A DNA stretch of 64,000 nucleotides from Mantis religiosa (GCA_030765055.1 CM060947.1:257749773-257813772); one strand, 5' to 3'; counted from the first letter of the stretch, positions 10,556 to 22,105 are shown. Numbers and translations are program-made. The notes: a model not told the origin generated them from the sequence alone.

Positions 10556-11780
10556 TTCACAAGTTAATCATCATCAACCTTCAAGATAGGCCATATAGGC
10601 CTGTTTCGGCTGAGAAGGGATCCTACCAGCGTCTCCGTGGTCTTCCAACATCTCTAATACTATTTGGTTTATACTGCAAGGCCCGTTTGGTGAGTCTTTA
10701 TTCTGGCATTCGAGAGAAATGGTGTTGCCATTTCAATGATGATGATTATGGTTTAAGGGTGCTCAACTACGGTGTCATCAGCGCCCTTAAAAAGACAAGT
10801 GTGTTAAAAAAACTAGATAAAGGTTTAAAACACTAAAATATTACATGCCAAGATAAAAGCACAAGCATAACGTGGAGGCAAAAACTAAAATAGAACTTAA
10901 AACCATAAAACCAGCAAAACCAGCAAAATGTTAAAATGCCTAAAATGTCCAAAGTATTTGGGTCTAAATTCTAAAACCTACAGCTAAAAAAAACGCTAAA
11001 ACTTTGCGCACCGCAGTCTCGTCATCCGCGAGGACCTCCGCCAAGCTGGCCGGCAGCTGGAGAGACCTGCGTAGACGTGCCAAGCTAAAACAATCTAAAA
11101 TCAAGTGACGGACCGTGAGTTCAGCACCGCACAGCGAGCAGCCTGGAGCCGGGGCCATATTTAATAAAAAGCTATGGCTAAAATAACAATATTCAATGCG
11201 CAACCGAGCCAAGGTGACTTCCTCCCGCCGCGGGAGCTTGCCATTTCAGTTGGTACTCCATGAGTTTGTCATTTAAAGTAAATATTTTTAGTTGTTCTCT
11301 TATTGTTTCACTTTTAGTGTCATCTTTTTTACTACAGCCAGCTACGTACCTCAAGAATTTCATTTCAGCCATTTCAATTATTCTTTTATCAGTTCTGTTG
11401 AAGGTCCATGTCTCGGCTGCATAAGATATAACAGGCACTGCCATAGTTTTATAAAACTTTAATATGGTATCTCTTCTTTTGTTTTTCAATGTTACTTTTA
11501 TAGTGTCTCATATGTTTTGAAATTTATCTATCTTTTGTTTTAAATCTCTGTCTCATTCATAGGAAATATCGCATCCTAAGTAATTAAAATGTTGAACTTG
11601 TTCTAGTATTTTGTTTTTGTGGAGCATTTTGGACCGTGTTGGGTATTTACCAATAAAAGCCATCACTTTCGTTTTCTCTGCTGAAATGATAAAATTATAC
11701 TCTGACGTTTTTTTTGTCGAGTTTGTACAACGCTATTTGTAATCTGTCTTCAGTATCTGCTAGAATGAACTGACCTCTGC
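10556..11780 (-). mobile_element. LINE 3' region (host of a nested LINE)
   Basis: Minus-strand LINE remains in two blocks, 10556-10735 and 11238-about 11780. The right block codes the RT end: EDRLQIALYKLDKK, then TMAVPVISYAAETWTFNRTD and MKFLRYVAGC. The left block resumes in frame at the sequence after EYQLKWQ with HHFSRMPE and RDVGRPRRRW, as in the C-termini of this common arthropod LINE type. The split is the inserted LINE at 10736-11237. Several stops are present, so it is dead. Confidence 0.8.
10736..11237 (-). mobile_element. 5'-truncated LINE nested in another LINE
   Basis: Flanked by the 11-bp direct repeat TTGCCATTTCA (10725-10735 and 11238-11248). The minus strand codes the C-terminal zinc-knuckle region of a LINE polyprotein (CSLCGAELTVRHLILDC, 10964-11212). 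The 3' UTR ends in a conserved GGGCGCTGATGACACCGTAG type motif and ATC-rich tail (about 10736-10795). Both features are typical of Jockey/I-group elements. Only the last 500 bp inserted. Confidence 0.85.
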
Positions 11781-12600
11781 TAGCAGGACTACGACCTGAC
11801 TTAAAATCTACTTTCAGCCTTCGAAAGTTAATATTTTGTCTAACCTTCGAAAGGTATATCATGGTCCTGCATAAAGAATTCAGTCTTGATAACAAACGAT
11901 AAACGTTAGTGGAATATCTTTGTTGATTTGGCAAGGAATGGAACGTCTTCCTAACTTGTAATGCTTTTGTTTGTCGAAAATAAAAGGTGTATGGGTTGCT
12001 AAATGTTACCGTGTGTACTTTTATATTTCGTTAATAACCCGGTACATTATTACTTCAGGTTACTTTTTCTGGTCTTTTAAACATTCCTTGGACTTATACA
12101 AAAGTTCCAAAACCACAATTGGGCTGATCGATTTCGCCGTTCTTGTGTTTTAATAATATCATTTGAAAGTCTGCCTCAAATAACAAAAGAAGATACAGTA
12201 ATTTGTAAGCATTTGTAGCATTCCTAAGAATACCTCCTACAAGAGTGAGTAAGAAAACCCATGTGAAGGCAGTTTTTGAAGGGGATATGAAGAATTTTTT
12301 GACGTTGGAGAATCTTGTGGTTAGTAAGGCTCCAAAGAGGTTATAAAACGTCGGAATCAGTTGTGTGGTAACCCATTCGCCTTATCGCGGCACGCTGTGC
12401 CTTTAATGGCAAATCGTCAAGTTTTACTGTTTAAACAAGAAGTATTAAGTCTCTATTTTCTTTACTCGCCTTTATTATACACCGATAACGCTTATCGTTA
12501 CAAACCAAACGAGGTCCACAAAAGAGATTATTCACGGCTCGCTTCTGTACGCACCTGCTGCTGTTTCTACTCACCCTTTGGTAGACAAAACTACGAATTG
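11780..12600. other. No feature recognised
   Basis: I see no coding motif in this stretch. The open frames at 11971-12153 and 12361-12609 have no recognisable domain and no splice context that I can defend. Confidence 0.4.
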
Positions 12601-12606
12601 GAAACA

Positions 12607-12707
12607 TAGAGTCAGACTGAAAAATACAATGCCCTAGCCGTGATTTGAACCACGGATCTTCTGGATGCCGTCCGGCTATGGCATTGAATTTTTCAGTCTG
12701 ACTCTAT
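12607..12707. repeat. Palindromic tRNA-derived SINE fragment
   Basis: The ends are inverted: AGAGTCAGACTGAAAAAT at the left and its complement ATTTTTCAGTCTGACTCT at the right. Between them lies a minus-strand tRNA-like body (TTTGAACCACGGATC is a B box in reverse). The same unit appears in direct tandem at 14215-15375. Confidence 0.7.
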
Positions 12708-12759
12708 TTTTCCATACTTTAGCCTACAAAACACGAGTCATTTGGAGAATTTAAGGTCA

Positions 12760-12857
12760 TGTCGGCACGTTGGCCATAGTAGCTCAAGGGTTAGAGCTGC
12801 TGGACGGAGACTAGAAGATATGTGGTTCAAATCTCGGCTATGACATTGAATTGTACA
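12760..12857 (+). repeat. tRNA-derived SINE unit
   Basis: Contains TAGCTCAAGGGTTAGAG (A box/D arm) and GTGGTTCAAATCTCGG (B box/T arm), bracketed by GCCATAG and CTATGAC acceptor-like ends. It was originally contiguous with the array at 14201 and was split by the insertion at 12858-14200. Its last 13 bp (12845-12857) form the left direct repeat. Confidence 0.75.
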
Positions 12858-14200
12858 AAAATAAATAAATAAAATCTGAAAATCTAATCCCGGTACCTGA
12901 TTTCTTATACCGGGACATGATTTCCAAATTCTAATTTATTAACTACCAAATAAATACATAAAATACAATTTAAACAATTGTATTTCAGATAATAAAAGAA
13001 AAAAAAACAAATTAAAACAAAATTAAAACAAATACAAAACTGCCAATTTAAAAATTTACAATTTAATTAATAAAAAAATACTGGAATCCGGTATACAAAT
13101 AACTGGCAACCAATTACAAATAAACTACAATACCGGAAACCGATACTTAATGTACTGGTAAGCAGCACATTTAAAAGTTATCAATTTACCTTTTCAACTA
13201 ATAAAAGCTTTTTACAAAAGATTTTCAAAAAATTTTACTAGAAACTTATATAAAAATAATTCATAGAATTTACATTACAAAAACCACAAAATTTACAAAT
13301 TTAAAACTACTACAAATTCTTTAGCAAATTAAAGTACATCATAGCAATTTATATAAATAAACATAAATACAATTATTATTCATACTTCTATACAAATTAA
13401 TACCTTTTTTTCAAATCTACTTTACATCAAATTAAAAATATATATTTCAAATCTTAACAATTAAAAAATTCATCTATAGTAATAACCTTAAAAAATTCCA
13501 ATACAAGTCAAAAATATTAAACAAACAATAATCATACATTCAAAAAACTTTTATATTAATTCAAAATTAAACCATTATAATAAACAACTTCAAAAACCAA
13601 ACCAAACAATTCAATTTAATTTATTTACAATTTAATATATTTACATTAACACAAAAATATGAATTTAACATTATAATAAAACACATTTCAACTATTAAAT
13701 CTCCTAAATATTTAACAAAATTATATAAATAAATTTATTCTATAATTTCTCGAAACACACTATCTCCAAATTTAACTATCCCCAATTTAAACCAATTTAA
13801 TGTTAAATAACATAACTAAATAATTTATCAAATCAAATCATCAAATCCATTTTTTTTCTTAATATCCACTTCTTAAAATAATCCAATCAAATCCTCCTTC
13901 ACCTTTCACTTAAATTATCCATAAAAATAATCCATAAATCAATTCACCAATATGCTTCACTACTAAGCAACCATCCAAAAACTTTACTCATCCATTACTA
14001 CACCACATTATCACTTACAACACTTCTCTCGTCATCTTACTCCGGGGAGGGAAAATCCCTCCCCAAACTAAACAACAAATAGACTTCTTAATTCACTTTA
14101 AACACCAGGGGGCGGGGCCAAGCCCCTCCCCCAGAAAGGTATACCATTCACACTACTCAAAATCATATTTAATTTGAGGGGAGGGCAATCCCTCCCCTAT
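12858..14200. other. G-depleted 1.34-kb insertion with GC-rich hairpins
   Basis: A compositional island inserted in a SINE, flanked by the 13-bp direct repeat ATTGAATTGTACA (12845-12857 and 14201-14213). By eye, only 6 of the 480 bases at 13501-13980 are G, while C is common, so strand asymmetry is extreme. No frame of note is present. The right 170 bp holds three GC-rich hairpins, two with the stem GGGGAGGG/CCCTCCCC. The pattern of AT-rich sequence with GC clusters recalls mitochondrial DNA of some fungi and protists, but I cannot identify a source. It could instead be an unusual transposon or an expanded simple-sequence derivative. Confidence 0.7.
14044..14197. repeat. Three GC-rich hairpins
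   Basis: Stem-loops at 14044-14064 (8-bp stem, loop AAAAT), 14108-14132 (11-bp stem with one mismatch, loop CAA) and 14178-14197 (8-bp stem, loop CAAT). They are about 65 bp apart within otherwise AT-rich DNA. Confidence 0.8.
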
Positions 14201-15375
14201 ATTGAATTGTACAGTCTGACTCTATCTTTGCATACTTTGGCCCTCACACACGAGTCAGTTGGAGAATTTGATGTCATGTCGGCACGTTGGACATAGTAGC
14301 TCAATGGTTAGAGCTGCTGGACGGCAACCAGAAGATCCGTGGTTCAAATCCCGGGTATGGCATTGAATTTATAGTTTGACTCTATCTTTCCATACTTTAG
14401 CCTTCAAACACGAGTCAATTGGATAATTTAATATCATTTCTGCACGTTTGACGTAGTAGCTCAGTGGTTAGAGCTGCTGGACGGCAACCAGAAGATCCGT
14501 GGTTCATATCCCGGCTATGGCATGGAATTCTTCAATCTGATTCTATCTTACTATACTTTAGCCTATTAAACACGAGCCAGTTGGAGAATTTAATGTCATG
14601 TCGGCGCGTTGGCCATTGTAGCTCAAGGGTTAGAGCTGCTGAACGGCAACCAGAAGATCCGTGGTTCATATCTCGGCTATGGCATGGAATTCTTCAGTCT
14701 GATTTTATCTTACCATAACTTAACCTACTAAACACGTGCCAGTTGGAGAATTTAATATCATGTCAGCAAGTTGGTCAAAGTAGCTCAGTGGTTAGAGTGG
14801 CTGAATGGCAACCAGAAGAACTGTGGTTCAAATCCCAGCTATGGCATGGAATTCTTCAGTCTGATTCTATCTTTCCATACTTTAACCTACAAAACACGAG
14901 TCAGTTGGAGAATTTAATATCATGTCGGCACGTTGGCCATAGTAGCTCAATGGGTAGAGCTGCTGGAGAGCAACCAAAAGATCCGTGGTTCAAATCCCGG
15001 CTATGGCATTCAACATTTCAGTCTGACTGTATCTTTCCATAGTTTAGCCTACAAAACACGAGTCCGTTGGAGAATGATATGCTATGTCGGCACGTTGGCC
15101 ATAGGAGCTCAAGGGTTAGAGCTGCTGGACGGCAACCAGAAGATCCGTTGTTCATATTCCGGCTATGGCATGGAATTCTTCAGTCTGATTCTATCTTTCC
15201 ATACTGTAGCCTTCAAAAACGAGTCAGTTGGAGAATTAAATGTCATGTCGGCAGTTGGCCACAGTAGCTCAAGGGTTAGAGCTGCTGGACGGAGACCAGA
15301 AGATCCGCGGTTCATATCCCGGCTATGGCATTGAATTTTTCCGTCTGACTCTATCTTTCCATACTTTAGCCTATA
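14201..15375 (+). repeat. Tandem array of seven tRNA-derived SINE units (~162 bp)
   Basis: Seven direct units, with TAGCTCA-type A boxes near 14296, 14457, 14619, 14781, 14943, 15104 and 15265. Each has a tRNA-like body of about 73 nt. In the best copies the acceptor arms GCCATAG and CTATGGC pair perfectly, the D arm is GCTC/GAGC, and a GGTTCAAATCC B box follows. The anticodon loop reads ACGGCAA, with C where tRNAs have U33. The T stem pairs poorly, so these are SINE heads and not working tRNA genes. The linker TCAGTCTGACTCTATCTTTC is shared by all. Confidence 0.85.
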
Positions 15376-16760
15376 CACGGTGGTTGTAAAAGAACAATTA
15401 ATTTCTAAAACTTCGTATTGTACGTCAAATATTATATGCATACCAGGTCAGTCAGCCGTGCCTTACTTTTTTGGAAGTTAGGCCACCCATAAAACGGAAT
15501 GTCAGCCTTAGCCCAATTTTGCGCTTACTAAACTGTATTGCTTGACGTTCTTAAAGAGAGGAATGTGCAAAATTCAGAGGAATATCGGTTTAAGGGACAA
15601 AACTTACTGCTCGGTATAGTATACCTTAAAAACAAGTGACTCCTTTAGTGAGAGTGAATTCCTGTTACCAGGCGATTTTACAAACCTTTTATTAGAGTAT
15701 ACATGGCAAAGTAATTCAGTTCTAACACAGTTACCTAGTAACGTGTGAGATAAACATGCCGTCTAACATTTAGTATTCGCTTGTTCCAGTGAACATTTGC
15801 AGACGTACGAACGTCAACTGTCTAATTACGAATATATGACAGGCGATGTGATAACATCTATATTAGTACTAATTTCATTTAGTGCTTAACATCCATGTTA
15901 AATACGCGGGTAGAACCTAGTAATGGGGTCGATGTTTTCATGTTGAAGTGTAAAATGCGGATTACATAAAACTCGAGAATAAGGGGCAGCTGACTCACCT
16001 GGTATAACGTGTTTCTTATGTTAAATTTTGAAGGACATATATGTACTTCTGGACGTGTTTACTGTCACAGTCCTTTGTAGTTATAAGTGAAGCCACTGAA
16101 CGCAAATCAATCTAATCTAATTTATAAATTAATTGCTAGTTGCCAGTAAATGTGGTGTAGGACGTTTTGTTTCAAAATATAGTTCGATATGCCTTAGTGA
16201 AAATTAACTTCTTTGTGCAGGTAATTGGCACGCAATATAAATCTGAAATAACATCTCTATGTACAAGTCTTATCGAGAAATTACACCTTCGTGTCAAAGC
16301 AAGGTAGTCTTTAACAAAACTTTCCTAATTACGACTTCAGTTTCCATAATGACGAGCGAGTATTCGACAAAGGTTGTTGAGGCAGGATATAAAAAAACAA
16401 ATGCGACACATTGCTGTTTGTAAAGTAACAGCGCTCGTCTGGAACCTGTACGACAACTTTTTGTTCGTCGTTGGAGTCATCATTAACAGACTGAAATCCT
16501 ACACAAACCTCGCTACTACATCTCATTAATGGAGTATTTTTGCGGTACGAGGACTGAATGGATATTGCCTGAGTGATACCAGCAATCGGAAGGTACACTC
16601 ATAGGTCAAACTGGCGACGTTGTACCTTTGTAGCCTTCTGCTTAACGAAAAAACGAGGATCGCTAATAAGTCTGGCAAATTTCCATGAAGGGATGTGGGT
16701 GGTAAGCTACAATACACAGTTCATACTGACAGCCATCTCAACTGTGGTAGTTGCGATTGA
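15376..16760. other. No feature recognised
   Basis: About 1.4 kb without a coding motif, satellite or recognisable element end. Confidence 0.4.
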
Positions 16761-16762
16761 AA

Positions 16763-16885
16763 ATGGAAAAGATAGAGTTTCGTGTCGTTTTAAAACATTT
16801 TCATTTGAATTTCTGGACTGCCACACAGGTCCAAACCGAATTGGATGAAGTTTACCAGGACTCTGCACCATCATTGTCTTCAGAC
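16763..16885 (+). pseudogene. Possible mariner N-terminal fragment
   Basis: A plus frame beginning MEKIEFRVVLKHFHLNF and continuing TQVQTELDEVYQDSAPS has the spacing of a mariner first HTH (compare KDELDSVYRDSAP at 7600-7700). It decays immediately after. No terminal repeat is seen. Confidence 0.5.
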
Positions 16886-17129
16886 CATTTACCTTTAGAT
16901 CAATTAATATAAACTTGATCGTAGAGACACTGTAGATCATCGCGCATAGTAAACAATCCACGATCTAGTTCCAGTCTCAGTTTGTGCACATACAAAGACG
17001 AAAAGTTGGTGTGTTTCAAAGAAGGATTTAAAAGATATCCCTACATTCTAGTCTACTATTTTAGTGTATGTTTGATTTTCTGAAAGATGTCTCTAAGGAC
17101 TTTGAGTTACTATATATCTAAGATATTAT

Positions 17130-18300
17130 GATGAATAAAGGCCGGAGGCGTGTGCTTTTTCCATAGGTATACTGCATATGAGAGACACGCCGTGGGGTCT
17201 TTGAAGGGTTGTCCGCCTTCGTGGAGGAGGGTACCTTCGACTCGTGCCATACCGGGACTAGGTCCCTTACTGGCATGGTGGTGGGTATTTTATAAGGGAT
17301 AGTGGTTAGATGGTGGCGATAAAGTTGGGATTAGTATAAAGAGTAAGGAAAATTTATTTATGGGAAAGGGACTTGATGTTATTGAGGTCCAAGTACAAGA
17401 CTGCGATGTTTATATCTCTCACCAGGGTCAAGATCGTATTCCCCCAGGGCACGGAGAGGATTGTTGAAACTAGAAGGTAATTTGGTATAGAAGGCGTGGG
17501 ATAGATGTAAGATGTAGTCCAAAAGTTTTGGGAAGGATAGATCAGAGTGGATATTGTCATTTGGGATGTACCAATCGGCAGCGACTGCTGACCGAAGGTA
17601 ACGATTTTGAAGAATCTGAAGTTTGGAGAGATGGGATTTGGCCGCTGCACCCCAGACTTGGCAGGCGTAAGTGATTGCAGGTCTGAGTACCTGCTTATAT
17701 GGCAAAAGTTTGCTGCTAAGCGTCATAGTAGACTTTTTGTTGTATAGGGGATAGAGTATGGCCATCCTTCTGTTTATTCTATTTGCCACGGTGGTTATAT
17801 GCTCCTTCATGTTAGATGTATGTCCAAAACTACAACTAGGTAGTTGGCATGCGTGGACCAAGGAATGTCTGCTCCTGCTAAATGCAGATTTGGAACGTCT
17901 TGGAGGGGTCTTCCAGTGAAGGTTACAGCTTGGGATTTGGTGGCGTTTAGTTTCAACCGCCATGTGGCGAACCAGACATGTAGCATATTTGTGAAGATTT
18001 GAGCTCGCTGTACTGCATTTTCATGGCGCTTTGATGCTACTGTGATGGCTGTATCATCAGCAAATAAATAGAGGTTGCAGTCCCTTAAGGTTGGAAGGGT
18101 GTTTATGTAAGTGAGGAAGAGCAGAACACCAAGGACACTGCCTTGAGGTACCCCTGCATTTATGACGTAGGTATGAGAGAGGATGTTGTCTTACGAAGGT
18201 ACGCTTTTTGAGATAATGATGAATTGTGTGAATAAGGTATGACGGGATATTGTAATGTATAAGGCGATGGAGAAGTCAACTGTATATGGACTCTATCGGT
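17130..18300 (-). mobile_element. Jockey-like LINE, RT C-terminal part and 3' UTR
   Basis: On the minus strand the RT motif NAGVPQGSVLG lies near 18150 and LFADDTAITV near 18050, giving the catalytic FADD. The thumb and C-terminal region follow in 17379-17963, with RPAITYACQVWGAA and a conserved IPNDNIHSDL-like segment. The stretch 17130-17378 beyond the stop looks like 3' UTR. Frameshifts separate the catalytic block from the C-terminal block. No target duplication was found. Confidence 0.8.
17379..17963 (-). pseudogene. LINE reverse transcriptase C-terminal frame
   Basis: A 194-codon frame covering the RT thumb and C-terminal region of the LINE above. YKQVLRPAITYACQVWG at about residues 108-124 is the clearest motif. 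The catalytic FADD lies upstream in another frame. It differs in sequence from the LINEs at 1.2 and 46.6 kb, so it is a separate family. Confidence 0.75.
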
Positions 18301-18443
18301 CACGCATGTACTAGTCGGCCAAGATAGGAATGCACTTGAAGGAGTTCAGCACTGTTTCTGTTTACTACTTGAAGGTTAGGGAACTGCGCGGAGCGAGGGG
18401 AATGCGATACTGGCAATGTACAGTCGCACAATTGAAACAGTAC

Positions 18444-18765
18444 TCACCTGCTGATGTCTTCACGTAAATTCTCGGAAGTAGCACGTCCGGGAATGTTTGT
18501 GTCAGGTCCTTCATCTCCTGCATCCGTGTCACCATTCTCTTTATCAGCTGTATCACTTATCACTACGTCCTTTTCCTTCAATATCCATATTCTGGAAATA
18601 ACATTCATCACGATTGCAGTCTTCGTCATCATCATCGCTGCTCTCTAGACCCAGGTTTATAATTATATCTTCAATTGCTTCCTCCAGTAACCGATCTCGG
18701 TGCTTAAAATCTTCCTCAATTCTTTTCACGTGTTTGCATGCTTCCATCCAATCAATCTTGTCCAA
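18444..18765 (-). pseudogene. Acidic coding-like segment ending at a splice donor
   Basis: Two overlapping minus frames look coding. The first (18553-18765) starts MDKIDWMEACKHVKRIEEDF, then has an acidic run SSDDDDEDC. The second (18444-18635) continues with SDTADKENGDTDAGDEGPDT and NIPGRATSEN. One base of shift near GGAAAAGGACG joins them. The second frame runs into AGCAG then GTGAGT, a strong donor site. Acidic N-termini with a DEGDE and NLPGR-like pattern occur in piggyBac-derived transposases, but that match is weak. It may be a decayed piggyBac N-terminus or a host exon with a sequence error. Confidence 0.4.
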
Positions 18766-18777
18766 ACTGCACCTACT

Positions 18778-18873
18778 AACACTTGTTGCTCTATCTACTA
18801 CAAGATAAACATTATCTTATTGTAGTTACAAGGGAATACAGTAGACTTTAAGTGATAGTCAAATGTTTTAGAA
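18778..18873 (-). repeat. Isolated monomer of the 121-bp satellite
   Basis: Matches about 95 bp of the unit arrayed at 28683-30618, in reverse orientation, including ACTATCACTTAAAGTCTACT on the minus strand. It directly abuts the acidic segment. Confidence 0.75.
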
Positions 18874-19655
18874 ATGGTTGTCTATGTGATGACATTGTTT
18901 GTGTTTGCTCAACAGAAAAAAATGAATACTTTTCTATTTTCGAAACTTATGAGTACCGGAAGAGGAAACGAAAGTAAAAACCAAATTTGCAAGTGTTTTA
19001 GGTACTAATTTTGTGCAAGAATCACAAGGGACAGTCACTTGAGTACAGTATATGATGCCTTTTCTTTATGAGTATGCAATTAGAATGGAGTTTCATATGC
19101 ACAGCTAGGCCTAACACTGACAAAAAGTTGATTGTCGGTATAAAGCGTAATTGGCAAATTGATCTGTATCGAGAGGAAGTGAGGTCCATATAAGAGGTAG
19201 TAGATGTATCACAAAGCCCTTCTGACCATGCTAGCATGAGGTAATACCAGAGACTAAGCTGAGGTAACGACACCGGCACTCTGTCGCCTTGCAGATTTTG
19301 TAATCAGCTTTTACCGGAGGATTTACTCGGCAGTTGATGAACCCTAATGACTGGGATTCGTAGCCAATTATCGCAAACCTTCCTGATTATAGCTAATATC
19401 GCGGCTATTGATTCTAAATCCCACAGGAGTACTCGGTTTTGCTGCAGCAATCTGTTCTGGTCCTTCGGGAATATGCATTTCACAAACTACTACTCCCTCT
19501 TTTTTTGAAATATGCATTGTATCTCGGAATTAATGCCCGGATTTGTAATCTGTCCGAACAAACATGAGTGCCATTCAAATCAGAGGTGATTCATAGATGT
19601 AGTGCAAAACCTGATATATTAATTATCCAATTTGCATTGTTTGCAACCCAAATTA
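18874..19655. other. No feature recognised
   Basis: No coding or repeat structure that I can support. Confidence 0.4.
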
Positions 19656-20115
<460 letters not shown>

Positions 20116-20119
20116 ATGC

Positions 20120-21086
20120 TAAAATGTTCAAAGAGGGGTGACAATTTCAAAGGAAGGTGGACCCGGTGTTCCAGTTACTGCTCTTACGGAAGAAAACATC
20201 AACACTGCTGCTGCCATTGTGAGAGAGGATCGACAAATTTCTTTAAGACCGCTTTCTGAAATACTGAACATTTCATTGGGTGCCACCCACACGTTGGTGA
20301 CAGAAACATTACACATGAGACGTGTTTGTGCGAGATGTGTTCCAAGACTCTTGATTCCCGAACAAAAGGACATTCGCATGCAGTTAAACTTGACCTTAGA
20401 GGACGATCCGGAGTTTCTTTCAAACGTAATCACTGCTGAGGAAACTCGTCTACATCATTTTGATCCTGAGAGCAAACAGCAAAGCTCAATTTGGAAATCT
20501 CCTTCATCAGCAACCTCCCAAAAAGCAAAAGTGGTTACTTTTGATGGGAAAGATATGGTGATGTCATTCTTTCACATTCATGGATTGGTTTTCCAGCATT
20601 TTGTACCTGCACACACATCAGTAACTGGACAATACTACAGGGATGTTCTCTAAACATTGCAAGTCCATATCAGGCGCAAAAGACCACATTTTTGTAAAAC
20701 AGGCTGGATGCTGCACCATGATAATGCGCGGCCGCATACTGCCAATGTTGTTGCTGAATATCTTGCAAAAATCAACGTGAAGTGAATCCCTCACCCTCCC
20801 TATAGTCCGGACTTATCACCATGTGACTCTTTTCTATTCCCTAACTTGAAGAAACACCTTCGTGGGAAGCATTATCCATCATCAGAAGCAGTGGTGAAGG
20901 CTGCGGAGATGATTTTGAAGGATCTCTCAAAAATGGTTTCCAGCATGTCTTTGAAGACTGGCAGAAACGCTGGGACAATTGCATCGCATTCAGAGGAGAC
21001 TATTTTGAGAAGCATCAAAATTATGAGGATGAGTAAAGGTACGTTGTCAGAAAAATAGTAATAATTCTTTATTGAAAGCCCTCGTA
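20120..21086 (+). mobile_element. Mariner family A copy, 5' truncated
   Basis: Begins inside the transposase (AAAATGTTCAAAGAGGGGTG, homologous to about 8848 in the first copy) and ends with the intact right terminus GAAAGCCCTCGTA at 21086. The 5' end is replaced by the microsatellite. Confidence 0.85.
20138..20653 (+). pseudogene. Mariner transposase with catalytic Asp changed
   Basis: The second HTH spans about residues 28-50 and CARCVPRLLIPEQKD lies at 64-78. The first catalytic position reads ITAEET (residue 101), with Glu where family members have Asp. A stop after YYRDVL (20653) ends the frame. The second catalytic motif LHHDNARPHT and the third, PPYSPDLSPCD, are both readable further downstream in the same family order. 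The copy is inactive by truncation and stops, independent of the Asp change. Confidence 0.85.
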
Positions 21087-21830
21087 TGTTCAATGGTGTT
21101 GCTATTCAAATTATTAGTGCTAATTTTGATTAAATTAAAAATTTTTATCATGTTCCTTACGCTGGGTGGGTGACCTTTTTCATTAGTTGGAATGAAAAAG
21201 TTTATGTTTTCTAATTAAATAAACAAATGAGTGTATATATAACAGTTTCATGTGCATCCTTAATCACTTCAACTAAGTGTATTATTTGGATTAGAACCAC
21301 ATATTTAGGGGATGAAACATTTACAGAAAACTTTTTAACTCGTTATTTCCCCGATAAGTTCAACAGCAGGTGATGTAGGATACGTTTTATCGTTAACTGT
21401 CACATACGCAACTGCTGCGAACAACCAATGAGGGTAATGATTTGCCCCAGGAAGGTGTGACCATGGCAACCTACAACTGGAATTCCTACGTCAGTTAGAT
21501 GAATGTCGACCTCTGACCCCTTCTTCGGTCACAGACATTTTTAACAGCCTGTCGTGTAGCTGGCTTAGCGTTCCTCGTTTTTATTATGTTAATTGGGAGT
21601 TAATCCCTACTGAATACGTGATATAGTACGTCGATCGCTTATGGAGAGACAGTGAAAAACCGGGCGTATACTGTGGCACGCGGATCTTAATATTAGATAT
21701 TTATTTTTAAAGTTTCCATTAGAGTTTCAATTACTTTAACATCGTACATTCACACAAATACATGCAATTGCCGACTTAAGATTTACTTACGGACTCAGCT
21801 CCCCTGTCCATAACCCATCGGTTTTCCTGA
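21087..21830. other. No feature recognised
   Basis: No coding motif or repeat recognised. Confidence 0.4.
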
Positions 21831-21959
21831 GCAGATTGGTGTCCTTTCTTCTTGGCCTTCGCTTCTTTTATCCTAGTACACATTTCTGTTAACCTATATA
21901 AGATATCTCCTATACATCTATTTTTATTTCACCATTTCCCGTTAACATACGTTACGCCA

Positions 21960-22105
21960 CTACCTCTTTGCACATTTCTTATCCTATATTTGTCTCCTGC
22001 AACTTGTTAACTCCTTACATTCTATCAGGTAACGAACAGTGCTCTCTGCATCTCCACAAAATTCACATATCCCTACTTCATTACTTCTCAACACTTTTAG
22101 ATGTA
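21960..22105 (-). pseudogene. LINE C-terminal zinc-knuckle, downstream half
   Basis: The minus strand codes HLKVLRSNEVGICEFCGDAE followed by TVRYLIECKEL, the Cys-rich C-terminus of LINE RT proteins. It is cut by the LTR element at 22106. The open frame extends about eight residues into the LTR (VRTGRH) by coincidence. Confidence 0.7.

Noticed and set aside
12858..14200. Endosymbiont (Blattabacterium-like) DNA
   Set aside because: Such genomes are AT-rich but gene-dense and not nearly G-free; no coding frame is present.
14296..15340. True tRNA gene cluster
   Set aside because: Acceptor arms pair, but the T stem is poor, U33 is replaced by C, and the units carry SINE linkers; they are tRNA-derived repeats.
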